From positions 124,001 to 188,000 of the forward strand of contig NZ_BQHW01000001.1 in assembly GCF_021602025.1 (NCBI RefSeq): 64,000 nucleotides of DNA. The letters run 5' to 3'. A model generated the notes under the pieces. It searched no databases. It was not told where the DNA came from and saw only the letters and a program-made list of their open reading frames with translations. Source of the stretch: Pseudomonas ceruminis (GTDB lineage Bacteria > Pseudomonadota > Gammaproteobacteria > Pseudomonadales > Pseudomonadaceae). The translations under genes and the position numbers were made by a program. Positions 38,573-47,607 of the stretch are shown piece after piece; position 1 is the stretch's first letter; the number at the start of each line of letters is the position of its first letter.

Positions 38573-40759
38573 TCAGAAGGTATTTCCAAGGTTCAGGTAC
38601 ACCGCCTGTTCATGCGCGCTGTTGGCCCCGTAGCTCAGGTTCAGCGGCCCCAATGGCGTGTCCAAGCCCAGGAAGATGCTTGCCGCATTGATGTAGCCAC
38701 TGTCGAACTCATTGTCGTTGTTCCAGGCCCTGCCACGTTCCAGCGAGCCGCCGATGTACAGCGGGAAGTCCAGCGGCAGGTAGGAGCGTGGTGTCAGGCG
38801 GCGGTAGTAGACCATGCGCAATAGGCTCACGTTCTGCCCCGACAGCGAGTCCTGGCGGAAGCCCGACAGCTCCCGCGCCCCACCCATGACAAAGCTCGAC
38901 GTCACCACCTCGGTCTTGTCCAGGGTGCGCCCATAACGCCCGCCCAGCACCAGGGTGTTGGGGCCGCTGCTCAATGCCTTGTCCACATTCAATAACCATT
39001 GTCGATAATCGGTATCTGAGTCCAGCGACTTGTCGTACTTGCGCAGGGTCAGGCCGATGTCCTCACCACTGTGCGGGAAGTACACGTTGTCGAGGGTGTC
39101 GAACGAGTATTTCAGCTCATAGAAGCCTTCGTTGAAGCTGACTTTGGGCAGGTCCTGATCGCCGATGCGTACCTGCGCCTCGCCCCATGCTTTGCCCGCG
39201 CCCAGGCGCACTTCGCCATAGGTGCCGATCTGGCGGCCGACGTTGAGGCCGAAGCCGTAACGTTCCAAGCGGTATTCGGCAATCGGGTCGTTATCCAGGG
39301 TTGCCTCGATATTCTGCGAGCCCAGGTCAAGGTAGGGCGCGATGAAGTAGCGTGAGCCGACGTCGAGCGGTTGATAGAATTCGCTGTAGAGCTCCTGCTG
39401 GTCGCCGATCTGGGCCCGTGTCAGCCATTCTGCGCCCAGGCGGTTGATACCGTTGACTCGGTAGCTGGCGCCCAGGTTGAAGGCGCTGTCGCCCCGCAGG
39501 TCGTCCGACAGGTTCAGCCCCAGGCGCAGGTAGTCGGTACCACCGCTTTTGCCGCGGGCGTTGATCACCAGCGTATTATCCTCGCCCTTGTGCACCACGC
39601 GGTACTGCACGCCGTCGAAGTAGTCCAGGCCATACAGGGTACCCATGTCGGTCTGCAGGCGGTCCAGTTCCAGTGGCTCGCCAATGGGCTGGCGGATGTA
39701 GTAGCGGATCACATCGTCGCTGACCTTGGACTGGTTCTCCACCTTGATCGCGGTGATCACAGGCGTGCGCTGGCGGGGTGAGCGGGCCACGGCCAGGCTC
39801 ACGTCACCCTCGGGCCGGCGCAATGCCGCCAGGCGCGGGGCGAGCAGGCCGGTGGCACGGTAGCCCGCTTCGATCATGTCATGGGCGCGGCCAAAGTCGG
39901 TCACGCCGAAAGCGGCCAGCTGTGGCTGGATGAGGATGTCGTCGTGGCGCAGGCTAGCCAGTTGTTCTTCGGAGTTGCGCCGGGTCATCAGGGTGATCGA
40001 CTGGTTGAGCACGTCCACCACGGTAACCAGTTGCTTGCGATCGCGTAGCGGGGTACCGATATCGACGACGATGGCCAGGTCAACGCCCATCTCCCGGGCC
40101 ACGTCCAACGGAATGTTGTCGACCATACCGCCGTCCACCAACAGGCGGCCATCCAGCTCGACCGGCGCAAACACAGCTGGGATCGACATACTGGCACGGA
40201 TCACCTGAGGCAGGTGGCCGCGGCGGAATACCACCTTTTCGCCACTGGCAATGTCGGTGGCCACGGCGCGAAAGGGGATCGGCAACTTGTCGAAGTCGCG
40301 GGTGTCGGCGGTGTGCGCCAGTTTGCTTTCCAGCAGCAATGCCAGGTTTTGCCCCTGGATCACCCCCAGTGGCAGGCCAAGGCTGCCATCGTCGCGAAAG
40401 CTCAGTTTCTGCTTGACCAGAAAGTCGCGGTCATCCTGCTTGCGCCTGAAGGGCACATCCTTGCGCGGCGGGGCATCGGACAGCGCCTGCTGCCAATCCA
40501 GGGTGGTGGCGAGTTTCTCCAGTTCCTCGACGCTGTAGCCGGACGCATACAGCCCGCCCACCACGGCGCCCATGCTGGTGCCGGCAATGGCGTCGATACG
40601 CACACCCTGTTCCTCCAGGGCCTTGAGCACGCCGATGTGGGCCAGGCCACGGGCGGCCCCGCCGGAGAGCACCAGGCCGACCTTGGGGTGGGCCGGTTCG
40701 GCGGCGAGCAAGGTGAAAGAGGTGAGCGTCAGCAAAAGGCAGAACAGCAGGCGGCGCAT
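38573..40759 (-). CDS. plpD: patatin-like phospholipase with outer-membrane barrel (PlpD, type Vd)
   Basis: A 728-residue protein with a signal peptide, then a patatin domain (about residues 28-310). The patatin part has the oxyanion GGAARGLAH, the nucleophile GTSMG and the catalytic Asp in LLVDGGMVDNIP. A POTRA-like segment (PVITAIKVENQSKVSDDVIRYYI) and a C-terminal beta-barrel of about 320 residues ending in aromatic residue F follow. This is the plan of PlpD, a type Vd secreted lipase made as one chain with a BamA-like barrel. The start at ATG 40759 is preferred over TTG 40771. It is convergent with MarR and divergent from the SelW-like gene. Confidence 0.92.
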   Translation of the reverse strand: MRRLLFCLLLTLTSFTLLAAEPAHPKVGLVLSGGAARGLAHIGVLKALEEQGVRIDAIAGTSMGAVVGGLYASGYSVEELEKLATTLDWQQALSDAPPRKDVPFRRKQDDRDFLVKQKLSFRDDGSLGLPLGVIQGQNLALLLESKLAHTADTRDFDKLPIPFRAVATDIASGEKVVFRRGHLPQVIRASMSIPAVFAPVELDGRLLVDGGMVDNIPLDVAREMGVDLAIVVDIGTPLRDRKQLVTVVDVLNQSITLMTRRNSEEQLASLRHDDILIQPQLAAFGVTDFGRAHDMIEAGYRATGLLAPRLAALRRPEGDVSLAVARSPRQRTPVITAIKVENQSKVSDDVIRYYIRQPIGEPLELDRLQTDMGTLYGLDYFDGVQYRVVHKGEDNTLVINARGKSGGTDYLRLGLNLSDDLRGDSAFNLGASYRVNGINRLGAEWLTRAQIGDQQELYSEFYQPLDVGSRYFIAPYLDLGSQNIEATLDNDPIAEYRLERYGFGLNVGRQIGTYGEVRLGAGKAWGEAQVRIGDQDLPKVSFNEGFYELKYSFDTLDNVYFPHSGEDIGLTLRKYDKSLDSDTDYRQWLLNVDKALSSGPNTLVLGGRYGRTLDKTEVVTSSFVMGGARELSGFRQDSLSGQNVSLLRMVYYRRLTPRSYLPLDFPLYIGGSLERGRAWNNDNEFDSGYINAASIFLGLDTPLGPLNLSYGANSAHEQAVYLNLGNTF

Positions 40760-40826
40760 CGTGAGTCTCAAACCATGGGCTAAAGACCGCTAGTATAAGC
40801 ATCCCCTCAACTGGAGATGCGCCACC

Positions 40827-41108
40827 ATGGCCAACAGCAAGCCGGAAATCGTCATCACATATTGCACGCAGTGCCAGTGGCTGCTGCGTGCCGCCTGGCT
40901 GGCGCAGGAGCTGCTTAGCACGTTCTCCGACGACCTTGGCCGCGTTGCGCTGGAGCCCGGTACCGGCGGGGTGTTCCGCATTACCTGCAATGGTGTGCAG
41001 ATCTGGGAGCGCAAGGCTGACGGTGGCTTCCCTGAAGCCAAGGTGCTCAAGCAGCGGGTGCGTGACCAGATCGACCCCCAGCGCGACCTGGGTCACAACG
41101 ATCGTTGA
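40827..41108 (+). CDS. SelT/SelW/SelH-family (Rdx) redox protein
   Basis: A 93-residue protein with the thioredoxin-like Rdx fold. The redox motif CTQC near residue 13 replaces the CxxU of selenoprotein W. ITYCTQCQWLLRAAWLAQELL and the C-terminal DGGFPEAKVLKQRVRD are family signatures. It probably works as a small cytoplasmic thiol-redox protein with an unknown partner. Its stop abuts the stop of the convergent EamA gene (41109). Confidence 0.9.
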   Translation: MANSKPEIVITYCTQCQWLLRAAWLAQELLSTFSDDLGRVALEPGTGGVFRITCNGVQIWERKADGGFPEAKVLKQRVRDQIDPQRDLGHNDR

Positions 41109-41999
41109 TCAGGCACTGTCAGCCAGGGCGCGTTGCTTGGGTGCTTGCGCAGCCGCGAGGCGGCTGGACAGCACGATGGCAAAGATGATCAGCACGCCGC
41201 CCAGCAGCATGCGCGGGGTGGGGGTTTCTGCAAACACCACCCAGGCCATGGCGATGCCGTAGATCGGCTCCATGGCGAACACCACGGCGGCGGTGCGTGC
41301 CTTGATCACCGCCAGGCTGGCGACGAACAGGCTGTGAGCGACCCCGGTGCAGAAAACGCCAAGCAGGGCGATCCACAGCCAGTCCAGGGGCGCAACGGTG
41401 CCCAGGCCGGACGCGGCGATCGGCAGTGCGCACAGAACCACCACCAGGTTCTGCCACAGCGCTGCCTGTACGGCGGGCAGGCGGCCGGAGCCTGCGCGGT
41501 TGGTCAGCGACAGCAGCGAGAACAGCAAGCCGGAAAGCAGTGACCAGAGCAGGCCGCCGGTAGCTTCGCTGGCAAGGTCGAATGACGGTGTCACCAGTAC
41601 CAGGCCGATGCTCACCAACAGCACCAGTACCCCTTCGTTGCGGCGGATGCGTTCGCGCAGTAGTACCCCTTCGAGGATCACGGTAAAGGCCGGAAAGCTG
41701 GCGAAACCCAGGGTGGCGATGGCCACCCCGCCCACCTTGACGGCGATGAAAAAACTGCCCCAGTGGCCGGCCAGCAGTACGCCGCCGAGTAGCAGGCGCT
41801 GTATGTCACGGCCGCTCAGGCGCTGCCAGCCTGGACCTACGGTGCTGGCGAACAGGGCCAGGGCGAGTACGGCGAAGGCGGCGCGACCAAAGACAATGAT
41901 GGCTGGGCTGGCACTGGCGGCCAGCTTGCCGAAAATGCCGGTCAGGCCGAAGAGCAGCGCGCCGATGTGCAGGGCGCCTAGGGCTGTGCGGTGGTTCAT
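41109..41999 (-). CDS. EamA/DMT-family transporter
   Basis: A 296-residue, ten-helix EamA protein (LLFGLTGIFGKLAASASPAIIVFGRAAFA at the N-terminus; second repeat ending AVVFAMEPIYGIAMAWVVFAE). It probably exports a metabolite; the substrate is unknown. It lies 108 bp downstream of an AraC-family gene on the same strand, with a REP element in between, and abuts the SelW-like gene at its 3' end. Confidence 0.9.
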   Translation of the reverse strand: MNHRTALGALHIGALLFGLTGIFGKLAASASPAIIVFGRAAFAVLALALFASTVGPGWQRLSGRDIQRLLLGGVLLAGHWGSFFIAVKVGGVAIATLGFASFPAFTVILEGVLLRERIRRNEGVLVLLVSIGLVLVTPSFDLASEATGGLLWSLLSGLLFSLLSLTNRAGSGRLPAVQAALWQNLVVVLCALPIAASGLGTVAPLDWLWIALLGVFCTGVAHSLFVASLAVIKARTAAVVFAMEPIYGIAMAWVVFAETPTPRMLLGGVLIIFAIVLSSRLAAAQAPKQRALADSA

Positions 42000-42028
42000 G
42001 GTGGTCCTTGAGCAGAGGGGTTGTCAGT

Positions 42029-42059
42029 CCTCTTCGCGGGCTTGCTGCGCGAATAGGCC
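42029..42059. repeat. REP-like element
   Basis: CCTCTTCGCGGGCTTGCTGC then GCGAATAGGCC fits a degenerate P. putida REP unit between the AraC gene and the EamA gene. Confidence 0.65.
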
Positions 42060-42107
42060 AGTCACGCCATAGCGTAAGGACTCAGACAGACACAATCTGT
42101 CGCCCAC

Positions 42108-42881
42108 CTAGCGTTCTTTGTCGCCAGGCTCTCGCCGCAACGCCATCGGCGTACAGCCAAACGCCCGCAGCATCGCCGCCGAAAATGCACTCTGCGATTC
42201 ATACCCCACCTGCGCAGCAATTTCCCCCATCGGCAGCAACGTCTGCGTGACCAGCTGCCGCGCCTTGAGCAGGCGCCGCTGGCGGATGTAATCCATCGGC
42301 GTCATGCCAGTTTCAGCGGAAAACCGCGCATGCAGCCGGGCACTCGACAGCCCGGCGATGCGCGCCAAGTCGGCAACCTGCAAGGGGTGGGCGGCGTGCT
42401 GTTCGATATGCCGGTCGAAGGCGGCATAGGGCAGGCGATGGCTGGGCGTTACGCTGGCCGAAGCTGCCGGGTTGAGGCTGGCCAGCAACAACACCGCACC
42501 CTGACGGGCGATCAACGGGTCGTCCACCGGGCTGGCTGCCAGCCAATCCACCAGTTGCTGCTGGCGGCTGTCCAGCCCCAGTGCGCCCGGGCGCGCCAGC
42601 AGGCGGCGGCTGGCGTCGGCATGCTCGCCGAGTTGCTCACGTAACCAACGCTCGCTCGGCACATCGAGCACCAGGCAGTGGCTGCCGGTGTCGCTGCCGC
42701 AGGTATGATGGGTGCCGGCCGGCACCACCACCAGACCCTGGCGGTCGACCCGTGCGCCGTGGCCCTGCACTTCGAAATCCAGGCGGCCACGCAGGCCGAA
42801 CACCAATTGTGGGTGCTCGTGGCTGTGGGCGATCAGGTCGTCGCGATAGTGGCGCAGCGAAAGTATCGGGCCGGCGGTCAT
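42108..42881 (-). CDS. AraC-family transcriptional regulator
   Basis: A 257-residue AraC protein. An N-terminal cupin-like sensing domain (HSHEHPQLVFGLRGRLDFEV, residues about 20-90) is followed by the double helix-turn-helix of about 100 residues (PLQVADLARIAGLSSARLHARFSAETGMT..., GEIAAQVGYESQSAFSAAMLRAFG). ATG 42881 has GAGGA at about 7 nt. It may control the downstream EamA exporter, as in many AraC-exporter pairs; that link is inferred from order only. Confidence 0.9.
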   Translation of the reverse strand: MTAGPILSLRHYRDDLIAHSHEHPQLVFGLRGRLDFEVQGHGARVDRQGLVVVPAGTHHTCGSDTGSHCLVLDVPSERWLREQLGEHADASRRLLARPGALGLDSRQQQLVDWLAASPVDDPLIARQGAVLLLASLNPAASASVTPSHRLPYAAFDRHIEQHAAHPLQVADLARIAGLSSARLHARFSAETGMTPMDYIRQRRLLKARQLVTQTLLPMGEIAAQVGYESQSAFSAAMLRAFGCTPMALRREPGDKER

Positions 42882-43008
42882 GGGGGTGTCCTCGCAGGGC
42901 AGGTAACCATTGTGCCCCAATCTTGGCGGCCCATCACTCGTCACATGGTTGCCACCCATCTGTCATGTCTGCCTGCCAGTCTCCAGCAAACAGCGCTGGA
43001 GCCTGCCC

Positions 43009-43821
43009 ATGACCCATGCCGAACGTTTTCGCCCATCGCGCAAGCAGCGTGTGCGCACCTTATGGATATCCGACGTGCACCTGGGGACGCGGGACTGTCA
43101 GGCCGAACACCTGTCGCAGTTCCTCAAGGGGTACCAGGCCGACCGCATCTACCTGGTCGGCGACATCATCGACGGCTGGAAGCTGCGCAGTGGCATCTAC
43201 TGGCCACAAGCCCACACCAATGTCATTCGCCGCTTGCTCACCCTGAGCAAGCGCGGCACCGAGGTGATCTACGTCACCGGCAACCATGATGAGTTCCTGC
43301 GGCGTTACTCCAAGTTGGTCCTGGGCAATATCCAATTGGTCGACGAGGCTGAGCATCTGACCGCGGACGGCCGGCGGCTGTTGGTCATCCATGGTGACCA
43401 GTTCGATGTGATCACCCGCTACCACCGCTGGCTGGCCTTTCTCGGCGACCGCGCCTACGAGGTGACCCTGGTGCTCAACCGCTGGCTCAACCATTGGCGC
43501 GCTCGCTACGGCTATGGTTACTGGTCGCTGTCGGCGTACCTCAAGCACAAGGTCAAGGGCGCGGTGAATTTCATCAGCGATTTCGAGGATGCCATTGCCC
43601 ACGAGTGCACCCGGCGCGGCTTCCATGGGGTGGTGTGCGGGCATATCCACCATGCCGAGATCCGTAAGGTCGGCGAGGTGGATTACCTCAACTGTGGTGA
43701 TTGGGTAGAGTCTTGCACGGCATTGATCGAGCATTGGGACGGTAGCATCGAGCTGTACCGGTTGGCCGAGGTACAGGCGCGGCAGGCTGAACAGGCTGCC
43801 GCGCTGCGCGAACCTGCCTGA
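43009..43821 (+). CDS. calcineurin-like phosphoesterase (LpxH-like UDP-diacylglucosamine pyrophosphatase family)
   Basis: A 270-residue metallophosphoesterase with all metal-site motifs: DVHLGT near residue 22, GDIIDGW near 48, GNHDEFLRR near 85, HGDQFD and GHIHHAE. The sequence fits the UDP-2,3-diacylglucosamine diphosphatase-like branch that is distinct from canonical LpxH (about 240 residues). It may act in lipid A or another lipid pathway at the inner membrane. GGAG lies 7 nt before the ATG. It is divergent from the AraC gene and convergent with DUF962. Confidence 0.87.
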   Translation: MTHAERFRPSRKQRVRTLWISDVHLGTRDCQAEHLSQFLKGYQADRIYLVGDIIDGWKLRSGIYWPQAHTNVIRRLLTLSKRGTEVIYVTGNHDEFLRRYSKLVLGNIQLVDEAEHLTADGRRLLVIHGDQFDVITRYHRWLAFLGDRAYEVTLVLNRWLNHWRARYGYGYWSLSAYLKHKVKGAVNFISDFEDAIAHECTRRGFHGVVCGHIHHAEIRKVGEVDYLNCGDWVESCTALIEHWDGSIELYRLAEVQARQAEQAAALREPA

Positions 43822-43839
43822 AGCAGGTGCCCGCAGGCC

Positions 43840-44151
43840 CTACAAGCTGACCCTCCCCAGCAGAATGTCGCGAAACATGGCGAAATCGCCAATCAAGCTA
43901 TACAGCGGATGCTTGAACGTCGCCGGTCGGTTCTTCTCGAAAAAGAAGTGCCCGACCCAGGCGAACCCATAGCCGAATACCGGCACCGCCAGCAACAGCA
44001 GCCACTTGCCACTGCCAATGGTGTAGGCCAGCAGGGCAATGACCAGGCTGGTGCCGACAAAGTGCAGGCGCCGGCAGGTAGGGTTGCTGTGCTCCCCCAG
44101 GTAGTAGGGGTAGAACTCGGCAAAGCTGCGATACTGCACGGTGCTGTTCAT
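43840..44151 (-). CDS. DUF962/Mpo1-like membrane protein
   Basis: A 103-residue protein with two to three hydrophobic segments and the DUF962 motifs YYLGEHSNPTCRRLHFVGTS and GYGFAWVGHFFFEKNRPATF. Yeast Mpo1 of this family is an Fe(II) dioxygenase in alpha-oxidation of 2-hydroxy fatty acids, and the conserved histidines (EHSN, RLHFVG, GHFFFE, FKHP) are present here. A similar activity in bacteria is plausible but not shown. It is divergent from the AraC gene at 44306. Confidence 0.9.
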   Translation of the reverse strand: MNSTVQYRSFAEFYPYYLGEHSNPTCRRLHFVGTSLVIALLAYTIGSGKWLLLLAVPVFGYGFAWVGHFFFEKNRPATFKHPLYSLIGDFAMFRDILLGRVSL

Positions 44152-44305
44152 GGCAGTGCTCCGGAATTATCACTTTTTGACAGGATACACGGCGTGGAGC
44201 CTGAATCGAGTCTAGAGTCATTGGCGGGGCCGGCCAGTGACAATAGGCGCCAATTAAGTATCCTTGGGGTTAACCGCACGGAGCGGTCAGCATAAGAAGC
44301 CTGCC

Positions 44306-45367
44306 ATGAGTGAAAGAACCACGTCAGCCAGCTGGGCATCAGGGATTGTCAAGGCACTTGAGCTGGAGGGGCTGGATTGCCCGGCCATGTTCAGGCAGCT
44401 TGGCTTGGATTTCGCGGCATTGGACGACCCCGATGCGCGCTTCCCTCAGGATTCCATGACCCGCCTGTGGCAACTGGCGGTCGAACTCTCGGGCAACGAA
44501 GCCATCGGCTTGAACATGGCGCGGGTGGTGCGGCCGGCTTCGTTCCATGTGGTGGGCTATGCATTGATGTCCAGCCGCACGCTGGCCGAGGGCTTCGAGC
44601 GCCTGGTGCGTTACCAGCGCATCATCGCCGAGAGCTCCGACCTGAGTTTCCGCCTTGGGCCGGAGGGTTATGCGTTGATCCTCACGGTACACGGCGATCA
44701 CCTGCCGCCTACCCGGCACAGCGCCGAGGCCTCGCTGGCGTGCGCGCTGGCGCTGAGCAAGTGGCTCAGTGGGCGGCCGATCCAGCCTCGGCGGGTCATG
44801 ATCCAGGGGCCGCAACCGAAAAATATCGAGCCGTACAAGGTGGCATTTCATTCGCCGCTGGTGTTCGGTGCGCCCCACGATGCGCTGGTGTTCGAGCGCG
44901 CCGACATGGAGGCAGCGTTGCCGACAGCCAACGAGGCCATGGCGATCCTGCATGACCGATTTGCCGGCGAATACCTGGCGCGTTTTTCGGAAAGCCGGGT
45001 GACGCACCGGGTGCGGCAGGTGCTGTGCCGCATCCTGCCCCAGGGTGAGCCCAAGCGCGAAACCCTGGCCCAGGCGCTGCACCTGTCCCAGCGCACGCTC
45101 CAACGGCGCTTGCAGGAAGAGGGCACCAGCTTTCAGGCATTGCTCGACGACACCCGCCGTGAGCTGGCCGAGCAATACCTTGCCCAACCGGGCATGACAC
45201 TGCTGGAAACCGCTTACCTGCTGGGCTTCGCCGACCCTAGCAATTTCTACCGGGCCTTCCGCCGCTGGTTCGATGTCACCCCGAGCGAATACCGCGCACG
45301 CCTGGGCGGGCAAGCCGTGGTGGTCAGTGACGCCAGAACGCCGGCATGCACAACACCAGCACCGTGA
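44306..45367 (+). CDS. AraC-family regulator with N-terminal ligand-binding domain (PF12625 type)
   Basis: A 353-residue regulator. The large N-terminal domain (about residues 20-205) is of the OruR/ArgR-like 'arabinose-binding domain of AraC-type' family. The C-terminal AraC helix-turn-helix pair has KRETLAQALHLSQRTLQRRLQEEGTSFQ and LLETAYLLGFADPSNFYRAFRRWF. ATG 44306 is the first start in the true frame with a near AAGAAG. The last 44 bp overlap the 3' end of the convergent trkH gene. The inducer is unknown. Confidence 0.9.
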   Translation: MSERTTSASWASGIVKALELEGLDCPAMFRQLGLDFAALDDPDARFPQDSMTRLWQLAVELSGNEAIGLNMARVVRPASFHVVGYALMSSRTLAEGFERLVRYQRIIAESSDLSFRLGPEGYALILTVHGDHLPPTRHSAEASLACALALSKWLSGRPIQPRRVMIQGPQPKNIEPYKVAFHSPLVFGAPHDALVFERADMEAALPTANEAMAILHDRFAGEYLARFSESRVTHRVRQVLCRILPQGEPKRETLAQALHLSQRTLQRRLQEEGTSFQALLDDTRRELAEQYLAQPGMTLLETAYLLGFADPSNFYRAFRRWFDVTPSEYRARLGGQAVVVSDARTPACTTPAP

Positions 45368-46778
45368 TGATCTCCAGCCGGCCGAGCAGCATGCCGGCAG
45401 CGAGGATCCATTTGGCGGCGTCCGGCAGCGTGGCGTAGTTGCCCGAAGGGCCGATCACTTCGCCCAGGCCTGGGCCAACGCCCGAAACGGTACCGGCGGC
45501 GCCGGTCAACGCGGTCATCCAGTCCACGCCCAGCAGCGACAACAGCAAGGCCATCACGCAGATGGTGATCGCGAAGAAGAACGAGAAGGTGAGGATCGAG
45601 CGCACGATCTCTTCGTCCAGGCGGTGGCCGTTGTATTTCTGCTTGATCACCGCACGCGGGTGAATCAACTGATTAAGGCTGGCCTTGAGCAGGATGTAGG
45701 CCACCTGGAAGCGGAAAATCTTGATACCCCCGGCGGTCGAGCCGGAGCAGCCGCCGACGAAGCCCAGGTAGAAGAACAGCATCAGCGAGAAATTGCCCCA
45801 CAAGCTGTAGTCGCCCAATGCGAAACCGGTGGTGGTGACCACAGACGTGACGTTCAGTGCAACGTGACGCAAGGCATCGAGCCAGTGCAGGTTGGTGGTG
45901 GCCCAGTACCAGGTGCCCAGCACCAGCCAAGTCACCACCAGCATGCCGAGCAGCCCTTGTACTTGCTGGTCACGGATCAGTGCATTGCGGTTGCCGCGCA
46001 GGGTGGCAACGTAAAGGGTGAAGGGCAGGCTACCCAGGATCATCACTACCACCGCGACCCAGTGCACGGCCGGGATGTCCCATTTGGCCAGCGACTGGTC
46101 AGAGGTGGAGAACCCGCCCGTCGAAATTGCCGACATGGCGTGGTTGATTGCGTCGAACGGGCTCATGCCGGCCCACCAGAAGGCCAGGGCGCCAATCACC
46201 GAAAAGCCGACGTACACCGCCACGATAGACTTGGCGACCATGTGCGAGCGTGGCATGACCTTTTCCGATCGGTCCGACGACTCGGTCTGGAACAGACGCA
46301 TACCGCCGATACGCAGCAGCGGCAGGATCGCCACCGCCATGGCGATGAAGCCAATACCGCCGAGCCAGTGCAGCATCGAGCGCCACATCAAGATCCCCGG
46401 CGACATGGTATCCAGCCCGCTGAGCACCGTGGCGCCGGTGGCGGTGATGCCGGACATACTCTCGAAGAACGCATCGGTGTAACTGATGTGCTGGGTCAGC
46501 AGGAAGGGCAGCGCGGCGAAGACGCACACCACCAGCCAACTGCTGACGGTCAGCAGGTACATGTCCCGCGGGCGCAGGTGGACATGCTCGGGGCGGCCCT
46601 GGATGACCAGGGCCAGGCCGGCAATGAAGGTGATCAGGCTTGCCCAGAGGAACGATGGCAGGTCACCGGTACGTTCGAAGATCACCAGGGTCGCCATGGG
46701 CACAACCATGCTGACCGCCAGGGTGATCAGGAAGATGCCGATGATGAAACCAATGATCCTTAAGGTCGGCAACGCCAT
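45324..46778 (-). CDS. trkH: TrkH-family potassium uptake protein
   Basis: A 484-residue membrane protein with four pore-loop repeats, each carrying the selectivity-filter glycine: TATGATVLSG, AISTGGFSTSD, VTTTGFALGD and GCSGSTAGGIK. It forms the potassium-translocating subunit and needs the cytoplasmic ring protein TrkA, which is not in the window. Its 3' end overlaps the convergent AraC gene by 44 bp. No ribosome site of note was seen, only GAGCAG. Confidence 0.92.
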   Translation of the reverse strand: MALPTLRIIGFIIGIFLITLAVSMVVPMATLVIFERTGDLPSFLWASLITFIAGLALVIQGRPEHVHLRPRDMYLLTVSSWLVVCVFAALPFLLTQHISYTDAFFESMSGITATGATVLSGLDTMSPGILMWRSMLHWLGGIGFIAMAVAILPLLRIGGMRLFQTESSDRSEKVMPRSHMVAKSIVAVYVGFSVIGALAFWWAGMSPFDAINHAMSAISTGGFSTSDQSLAKWDIPAVHWVAVVVMILGSLPFTLYVATLRGNRNALIRDQQVQGLLGMLVVTWLVLGTWYWATTNLHWLDALRHVALNVTSVVTTTGFALGDYSLWGNFSLMLFFYLGFVGGCSGSTAGGIKIFRFQVAYILLKASLNQLIHPRAVIKQKYNGHRLDEEIVRSILTFSFFFAITICVMALLLSLLGVDWMTALTGAAGTVSGVGPGLGEVIGPSGNYATLPDAAKWILAAGMLLGRLEIITVLVLCMPAFWRH

Positions 46779-46831
46779 GTGATCTGCTCTGACTCTGAAC
46801 GGAAGGGCGCCATTCTACCTATGGGTCTGGT

Positions 46832-46923
46832 AGCTGCAAGCCGCGAGCTTCAAGCTGCAAGAAAAAGCGCTATGCATGGATCGGCGCATGCTTGGCGCTT
46901 GCAGCTTGTGGCGTGCAGCTTGA
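46832..46923. repeat. interspersed GCTTGAAGCTGCAAG-type repeat
   Basis: An inverted pair: AAGCTGCAAG-type copies at 46832-46861 and their complement near 46896-46923, flanking GAAAAAGCGC...GGCGCTTG. A related copy lies at 49539-49602. It lies between the divergent trkH and nitroreductase genes. Confidence 0.6.
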
Positions 46924-46959
46924 GAATGGCCGCACATTCACCTGCCAGGAGGGTAGCCG

Positions 46960-47517
46960 ATGGAGGCTCTCGACGCATTGCTCAACCGTGTATCCGTGCC
47001 ACGCCTGACCGACCCGGCGCCCAATGCCGCCCAGCGCGAGGCGCTGTTCCAGGCTGCGCTGCGGGCGCCGGACCACGGCCAGTTGCGCCCGTGGCGCTTT
47101 CTGACCATCGAGGGGCAGGGCCGCGAGAAGCTGGGTGAGCTGTTTGCACACGCCGTGCAGAACAAGGGCGATGCCAGCCAGGCCGCACTGGACAAAGCCC
47201 GCGCCATGCCGCTGCGGGCACCGTTGCTGATCGTGGTGATCGCCAGCTTGCAGGACCACTTCAAGGTGCCGAAGTCCGAGCAGCGGCTGGCTGCAGGGTG
47301 CGCGGCGCATGGCATTCTGCTTGCGGCGCATGCCCAGGGGATAGGTGCGGTGTGGCGCACGGGCGACATGGCCTTTGATGCACATGTACACAAGGGCCTG
47401 GGGCTTGGCGAGAACGAAGAGTTGATCGGTTACCTGTATGTCGGTACGCCGCTGAACGAGCCGCGTTCGGCGCCTATCCTGGCGACTGCCGAGTTCGTCA
47501 GCGCCTGGGGCGAGTAA
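46960..47517 (+). CDS. nitroreductase family protein (YdjA-like)
   Basis: The 185-residue protein has the short YdjA-type nitroreductase fold: FQAALRAPDHGQLRPWRFLTIEG near residue 30 for FMN binding and AAGCAAHGILLAAHAQGIGAVWRTG near residue 112. It binds FMN as a dimer and reduces nitro-aromatics or quinones with NAD(P)H; the physiological substrate is unknown. AGGAGG lies 8-10 nt before the ATG. A REP element follows the stop. Confidence 0.9.
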   Translation: MEALDALLNRVSVPRLTDPAPNAAQREALFQAALRAPDHGQLRPWRFLTIEGQGREKLGELFAHAVQNKGDASQAALDKARAMPLRAPLLIVVIASLQDHFKVPKSEQRLAAGCAAHGILLAAHAQGIGAVWRTGDMAFDAHVHKGLGLGENEELIGYLYVGTPLNEPRSAPILATAEFVSAWGE

Positions 47518-47556
47518 CTCGCTGGCCCCTTCGCGGGCCCTCAGGCTCAGTGGAAC

Positions 47557-47590
47557 CCTGTGGGAGCGGGCTTGCCCCGCGAAGAGGCCG
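47557..47590. repeat. REP element
   Basis: CCTGTGGGAGCGGGCTTGCC then CCGCGAAGAGGCCG matches the P. putida REP consensus, between the convergent nitroreductase and sensor kinase genes. Confidence 0.9.
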
Positions 47591-47607
47591 GAAAGCCCGA
47601 CATCACT

